Origin: Spirochaetaceae bacterium
GTDB lineage: Bacteria; Spirochaetota; Spirochaetia; Treponematales; Breznakiellaceae
Assembly (NCBI GenBank): GCA_031257075.1
Contig: JAIRPM010000200.1
Coordinates: 1-9,278 of the forward strand
DNA: 9,278 bases
Reading direction: 5' to 3'
Shown one piece after another: positions 6,819 to 9,278 of the stretch; position 1 is the first letter of the stretch, and the number at the start of each line of letters is the position of its first letter. A program made the translations under genes and the position numbers. The notes beneath the pieces are model-generated. The model was given only the letters and a program-made list of their open reading frames with translations. It made no database searches and was not told the DNA's origin.

Positions 6819-7736
6819 TTATAGTATTACCGGCGGAAATATTATACTAGTCTGCATGGCGGTAATATTCCCGGCCTTATCACGTATCACAAATTGAAAA
6901 ATATAACTTTTATCATCTGCCATATCTTTAAGGTGAATAACACTAACGGTATTAGGTGGGGGCGATTCCGAAGCATAAGTATAAATATTGGTACTCTCCG
7001 TTGTCTTGTATATAATGTCGATGCGTGAAAGGTCTATATCGGACGGGGTTTTCCACGAAACATCTGCGGTTCCGCCCCAAGCGCGCTCTATCGTGATTTC
7101 TGTAAGTTCGCCCGGCGGGGTAAAATCTAAAACAAACGTTTTTGTCATTATTTCGCTGTCAAGCACATTGGGTTGCTTGCATATTGCTCTAATGACCGTT
7201 TGGCCTTCTTCGGTAAGTTCAATTTTTTCAGAAAAAAGAGTGGATTGTGTTGTCGGGTCACTCCCGTCCAGCGTGTAATAAATTTTGGCTTCAGGGTTTG
7301 AAACAACAATACTAACCGACAGCGGTTTGTTGTACAAACCTTCCAGCGGGACCACGTTGGGTTTGTTCGCGTTTTCTTTTTTGCTGTATATTTCTGACAG
7401 AGTTTCGCTGTCTTTTATGCCGAATTTTTTGGCAACGGCAAGCAATTTACCGCCTAGAGGCATAGAAAACGGTTCATAATACTCGGTACGGGTAGTGCTA
7501 TACTGGGGAAGGGAGCCGTCAGTCGTATACCAAATAAAGGCATCTTTTGTTTCTGTCGTAAGCGTTACCAAAGGCGACTCAAGGTAAACTCCGCCCGCCG
7601 GTTCAGCGACAGGCGCGGCAACCTGTTCCTCGCTTATTTCCGGGAGCCTCGGCGATTCCGCGCCTTGTAACCAGTCATCACAGCCTACGGCGCAACAAAA
7701 CCACAGCGCCGTCAAAAACACCCAGCCTTTTATCAT
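6819..7736 (-). CDS. Lipoprotein with two chitobiase C-terminal-type domains and a fibronectin-III-like domain
   Basis: The product has 305 residues. A short signal peptide ends in the lipobox AVGC, giving acylated Cys19 and an Asp at +2 and +3 of the mature protein. A Glu/Pro/Ala-rich linker follows (28-48). Two repeats of the CHB_HEX_C type follow, each a small beta-sandwich: residues about 49-117 with AFIWYTTDGSLPQYS, and about 131-201 with KIYYTLDGSDPTTQS. The shared 'YyT.DGS.Pt' motif is diagnostic. Residues about 206-300 look like a fibronectin type III domain (TPPGELTEITIERAWGGTADVSW ends its first strands; DKSYIFQFVIRDKAGN its last). The family domains occur as accessory modules of glycosidases and of surface proteins; there is no catalytic domain here, so a structural or glycan-binding role at the cell surface is inferred. 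The start at ATG 7736 is needed for the basic N-terminus of the signal peptide. No Shine-Dalgarno precedes it; see the promoter entry. Confidence 0.92.
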   Translation of the reverse strand: MIKGWVFLTALWFCCAVGCDDWLQGAESPRLPEISEEQVAAPVAEPAGGVYLESPLVTLTTETKDAFIWYTTDGSLPQYSTTRTEYYEPFSMPLGGKLLAVAKKFGIKDSETLSEIYSKKENANKPNVVPLEGLYNKPLSVSIVVSNPEAKIYYTLDGSDPTTQSTLFSEKIELTEEGQTVIRAICKQPNVLDSEIMTKTFVLDFTPPGELTEITIERAWGGTADVSWKTPSDIDLSRIDIIYKTTESTNIYTYASESPPPNTVSVIHLKDMADDKSYIFQFVIRDKAGNITAMQTSIIFPPVIL

Positions 7737-7742
7737 ATTAGT

Positions 7743-7771
7743 AGTATACCAAAACCGCCCCTATTTGTCAA
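7743..7771 (-). promoter_or_regulatory. Near-consensus sigma-70 promoter placed for a leaderless mRNA
   Basis: The minus strand reads TTGACA (7771-7766), a spacer of exactly 17 nt, TATACT (7748-7743), then ACTAAT and the ATG at 7736. The -35 is perfect and the -10 matches 5 of 6. With the usual 6-7 nt between the -10 and the transcription start, transcription would begin at or next to the A of the start codon. No ribosome binding site fits in the intervening six bases, so the mRNA is predicted to be leaderless or almost so. Confidence 0.8.
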
Positions 7772-7866
7772 GCGTTTTATACACCTATTGGCAAGAAATT
7801 TCCGGTTTTTATCCGCATTCTGGCAAAATACATCCCGCCGCATTGGGCAGAATACCGGTGCGGACG

Positions 7867-8601
7867 TTATTGCCCGTAGAACAGGCAAAGGCCGTACACA
7901 CGTTCCGCTCCGGCGGCCTTCAAAACGCCGGCGCAAACATTGAGCGTAGAGCCGGTTGTGTATACATCATCAAAAAGAATCACATTGCGGGAAGCAGGCG
8001 CTAAAGACACAATGCGGCCTTTCAAGTTGGTAAGTCGCTTTTCACGGCCGAGTTCTTTCTGACTGTCAGACTGAAGCCGTTTGAGCGTTTGCCGGACAGG
8101 CATGTGATGCGCATTCTTTAAAACATGGGCTATTGTTTCGATTTGGTCCCAGCCTTTTTCTTTTACTTTGCCCGCCCGCGCGGGAACAGGTGTCCATTCC
8201 CAGTCGTTTGAATTATCCAAAAAAGCGTCCGCCGCCCGGCACAATTTTTCCGCGAAAAACTGTGCCAGCGGCCTATGACTGCCGAATTTATACGCGCCGA
8301 GCAGTTGCCGCCATTTGCCGGTGTACGGGTAGAGGGCAAAGGCGCGGTCAAAAGCAGGCGCTTCAGCCATAGTCCGGCACGGTATACAAATTTTTGTTTC
8401 GGAAATGAGAGGTTTCCCGCATCGTTCACAGCGCTGTTCATCCAAATCGAGTTCAAAAAGGGACGCGCACGCTGAACAAAGCCCCCGGCGCGCCTCGTAT
8501 GGTTTTAAGAGAGGCATGCCGCAGAGGGCGCACCCGAGCGGGAAACAAAGTTCACGCGCAAAAGAAAGCCCCAGCCTTGCCGTTAAAAAAAACTGTTTCA
8601 C
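7867..8601 (-). CDS. comF: ComF family phosphoribosyltransferase-like protein
   Basis: The product has 244 residues, the usual length for ComF/GntX. ComF proteins are cytoplasmic and support DNA uptake or handling of incoming DNA in competent bacteria; in many other bacteria the role is unclear. The N-terminal part has eight Cys in four CxxC pairs (24/27, 42/45, 58/61, 72/75), a double zinc ribbon. A type I phosphoribosyltransferase domain follows, with VPARAGKVKEKGWDQ (139-153, the family's 'vP....r..RGfNQ'), RLQSDSQKELGREKRLTNLKG (175-195, family 'R....QkgL....R..N..g' pattern) and the PRPP-binding loop VILFDDVYTTGSTL (207-220, Asp211/Asp212). The start is GTG 8601; an in-frame TAA three codons upstream excludes a longer protein, and the ribosome binding site is weak (AAAG). 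It is divergent from asd, with 126 nt between them, and is followed by a 130-nt gap before the lipoprotein promoter. Confidence 0.94.
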   Translation of the reverse strand: MKQFFLTARLGLSFARELCFPLGCALCGMPLLKPYEARRGLCSACASLFELDLDEQRCERCGKPLISETKICIPCRTMAEAPAFDRAFALYPYTGKWRQLLGAYKFGSHRPLAQFFAEKLCRAADAFLDNSNDWEWTPVPARAGKVKEKGWDQIETIAHVLKNAHHMPVRQTLKRLQSDSQKELGREKRLTNLKGRIVSLAPASRNVILFDDVYTTGSTLNVCAGVLKAAGAERVYGLCLFYGQ

Positions 8602-8621
8602 ATTTCTTTAACGGCTTGTCT

Positions 8622-8634
8622 ATGCATTATGCAT
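8622..8634. repeat. Tandem palindrome ATGCAT-T-ATGCAT in the comF/asd gap
   Basis: Two copies of the 6-bp palindrome ATGCAT are separated by one T, 21 bases upstream of the comF start codon and 94 bases upstream of asd. The arrangement is symmetrical apart from the central base. It overlaps the region expected to be the comF leader, so it could be a small operator or simply AT-rich chance. Confidence 0.3.
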
Positions 8635-8640
8635 TGCCCT

Positions 8641-8667
8641 AGTATACAAACCGGTTATTGCTTACAA
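8641..8667 (-). promoter_or_regulatory. Possible comF promoter
   Basis: The minus strand reads TTGTAA (8667-8662), 15 nt, then TATACT (8646-8641), the same -10 hexamer as at the lipoprotein promoter. The spacer is shorter than the optimal 17 nt, so strength would be low. A transcript would have a leader of about 35 nt before the GTG. On the plus strand the same bases offer TATACA (8643-8648) and TACAAT (8663-8668) as -10 candidates for asd, but neither has a recognisable -35. Confidence 0.3.
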
Positions 8668-8686
8668 TGGAAGCCGCTTAACCAAA

Positions 8687-8710
8687 GCCGGCCGCTTTCA
8701 CCGCCGGCCG
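8687..8710 (+). repeat. Paired GCCGGCCG repeats upstream of asd (potential leader hairpin)
   Basis: GCCGGCCG occurs at 8687-8694 and again at 8703-8710, 16 bp apart. Because its core CGGCCG is self-complementary, the two copies can pair as a 6-bp GC-only stem with a 10-nt loop. An overlapping AAAGC-CGGCC-GCTTT inverted repeat (8684-8698) is an alternative fold. The asd ribosome binding site begins only 6 nt after the repeat, so the structure could influence translation. It is too small to be a lysine riboswitch. Confidence 0.4.
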
Positions 8711-8727
8711 TAACGAAAGGATTGACT

Positions 8728-9278
8728 ATGCAAAAGATACCTGTTGGAATTTTAGGCGCTACCGGAATGGTAGGGCAAAATTATATCGCCTTGTTGAATA
8801 ACCATCCATGGTTTGAAGTGGCGTATGTGGCGGCTTCCGCGCGGAGCGCGGGGCAGCCCTATGAAAAAGCTGTCGCCGGGCGCTGGCACTTGAGGAGCGG
8901 CTTCGGCCATCAGGTCGGCGCGTGTATAGTGCGCGATGCTTGCGATGTAGCGGCGGCGGCGGCAGAAGCGAAAGCCGGCAGGCTTTCCTTTGTCTTTTCG
9001 GCGCTAGAAATGGGCAAAGACGAAATCCTCTCGCTGGAAGACCGTTATGCGGCAGCGGGAATACCGGTTATTTCCAACGCTTCGGCAAACCGCTGGACAG
9101 AGGATGTTCCGATGCTGATAGCCGAAATCAACCCCCACCATACAGACATTATCCCGTTACAAAAAAAACGGCGCGGTTGGGAACGCGGTTTTATCGCGGT
9201 AAAACCCAATTGTTCGATTCAAAGTTATATGACACCCATTTGGGCGCTCATCCAGTGCGGGTACGAAATCAAACGGAT
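8728..9278 (+). CDS. asd: Aspartate-semialdehyde dehydrogenase, archaeal/fungal type, 3' end missing
   Basis: Asd converts L-aspartyl-4-phosphate with NADPH to aspartate semialdehyde, the branch point to lysine/diaminopimelate, threonine and methionine. ATG 8728 follows a good ribosome binding site (AAAGG, 8716-8720, 7 nt before). 183 codons are present before the window ends, about half of a typical 340-370-residue enzyme. Seen in order: the Rossmann motif GATGMVGQNYIALL (10-23), HPWFEV (26-31) and ASARSAGQPY (36-45), which mark the archaeal/fungal branch. SFVFSALEMGKDE (88-100), ISNASANRW (115-123), VPMLIAEINPHH (127-138), RRGWERGFIAV (148-158) and the active site KPNCSIQ with nucleophile Cys162 follow. 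The region after the nucleotide motif differs from the classical Gram-negative Asd. A short GC-rich hairpin-forming repeat lies in its leader. The later catalytic His and Arg residues are beyond the window, so intactness cannot be judged. Confidence 0.95.
   Translation, partial: MQKIPVGILGATGMVGQNYIALLNNHPWFEVAYVAASARSAGQPYEKAVAGRWHLRSGFGHQVGACIVRDACDVAAAAAEAKAGRLSFVFSALEMGKDEILSLEDRYAAAGIPVISNASANRWTEDVPMLIAEINPHHTDIIPLQKKRRGWERGFIAVKPNCSIQSYMTPIWALIQCGYEIKR

Noticed and set aside
2764..8638. Recurrent GCAATGC/GCATTGC words in three intergenic gaps (2764, 6783, 8630)
   Set aside because: Matches extend only 7-8 bases with unrelated flanks, so a dispersed repeat family cannot be supported from three short hits.
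8687..8727. Lysine riboswitch upstream of asd
   Set aside because: The leader is far shorter than the lysine riboswitch (roughly 170 nt or more), and none of its conserved core is visible; only a small hairpin is present.

Overview
The window (about 50% GC by eye) looks like chromosomal DNA of a spirochaete, most likely Treponema or a close relative such as a termite-gut treponeme. This is inferred from gene content, with no search run. The supporting signs are an OmpA-like protein whose peptidoglycan-binding site is altered, a run of predicted surface lipoproteins, a ComF-type phosphoribosyltransferase with two zinc knuckles, and an aspartate-semialdehyde dehydrogenase of the archaeal/fungal type.

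Layout. Bases 2-1348 (+) hold the 3' end of a large beta-rich protein resembling a phage tail fibre or surface adhesin; its start lies outside the window. It converges on a strong bidirectional intrinsic terminator (1371-1407). Six minus-strand genes run leftward towards that terminator. In transcription order they are comF (8601-7867), a lipoprotein with two chitobiase C-terminal-type domains and a fibronectin-III-like domain (7736-6819), a GLUG-repeat envelope protein (6695-5289), argC (5260-4127), a single-pass membrane protein with a degenerate kinase-like cytoplasmic part and an NTF2-like outer part (4115-2799), and an exported OmpA-domain protein (2730-1465). At the right edge asd starts at 8728 (+), divergent from comF, and runs off the window.

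How they may work together. argC and asd are two related NAD(P)-dependent semialdehyde dehydrogenases, for arginine synthesis and for the aspartate family (lysine/DAP, threonine, methionine) respectively. The other minus-strand genes, apart from comF, encode envelope proteins. The short gaps (28, 11 and 68 nt) from the GLUG gene through argC and the kinase-like gene to the OmpA gene suggest one transcript ending at the shared terminator. The chitobiase-domain lipoprotein has its own near-consensus sigma-70 promoter, placed so that its mRNA should begin at or next to the start codon.

No tRNA, rRNA, CRISPR array, insertion sequence or transposase was seen. I found no clear evidence of a complete new system. 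The best leads are the kinase-like/NTF2-like membrane protein, the predicted leaderless lipoprotein mRNA, and the OmpA domain with Ala in place of the ligand-binding Asp. No gap between genes exceeds 300 bases.
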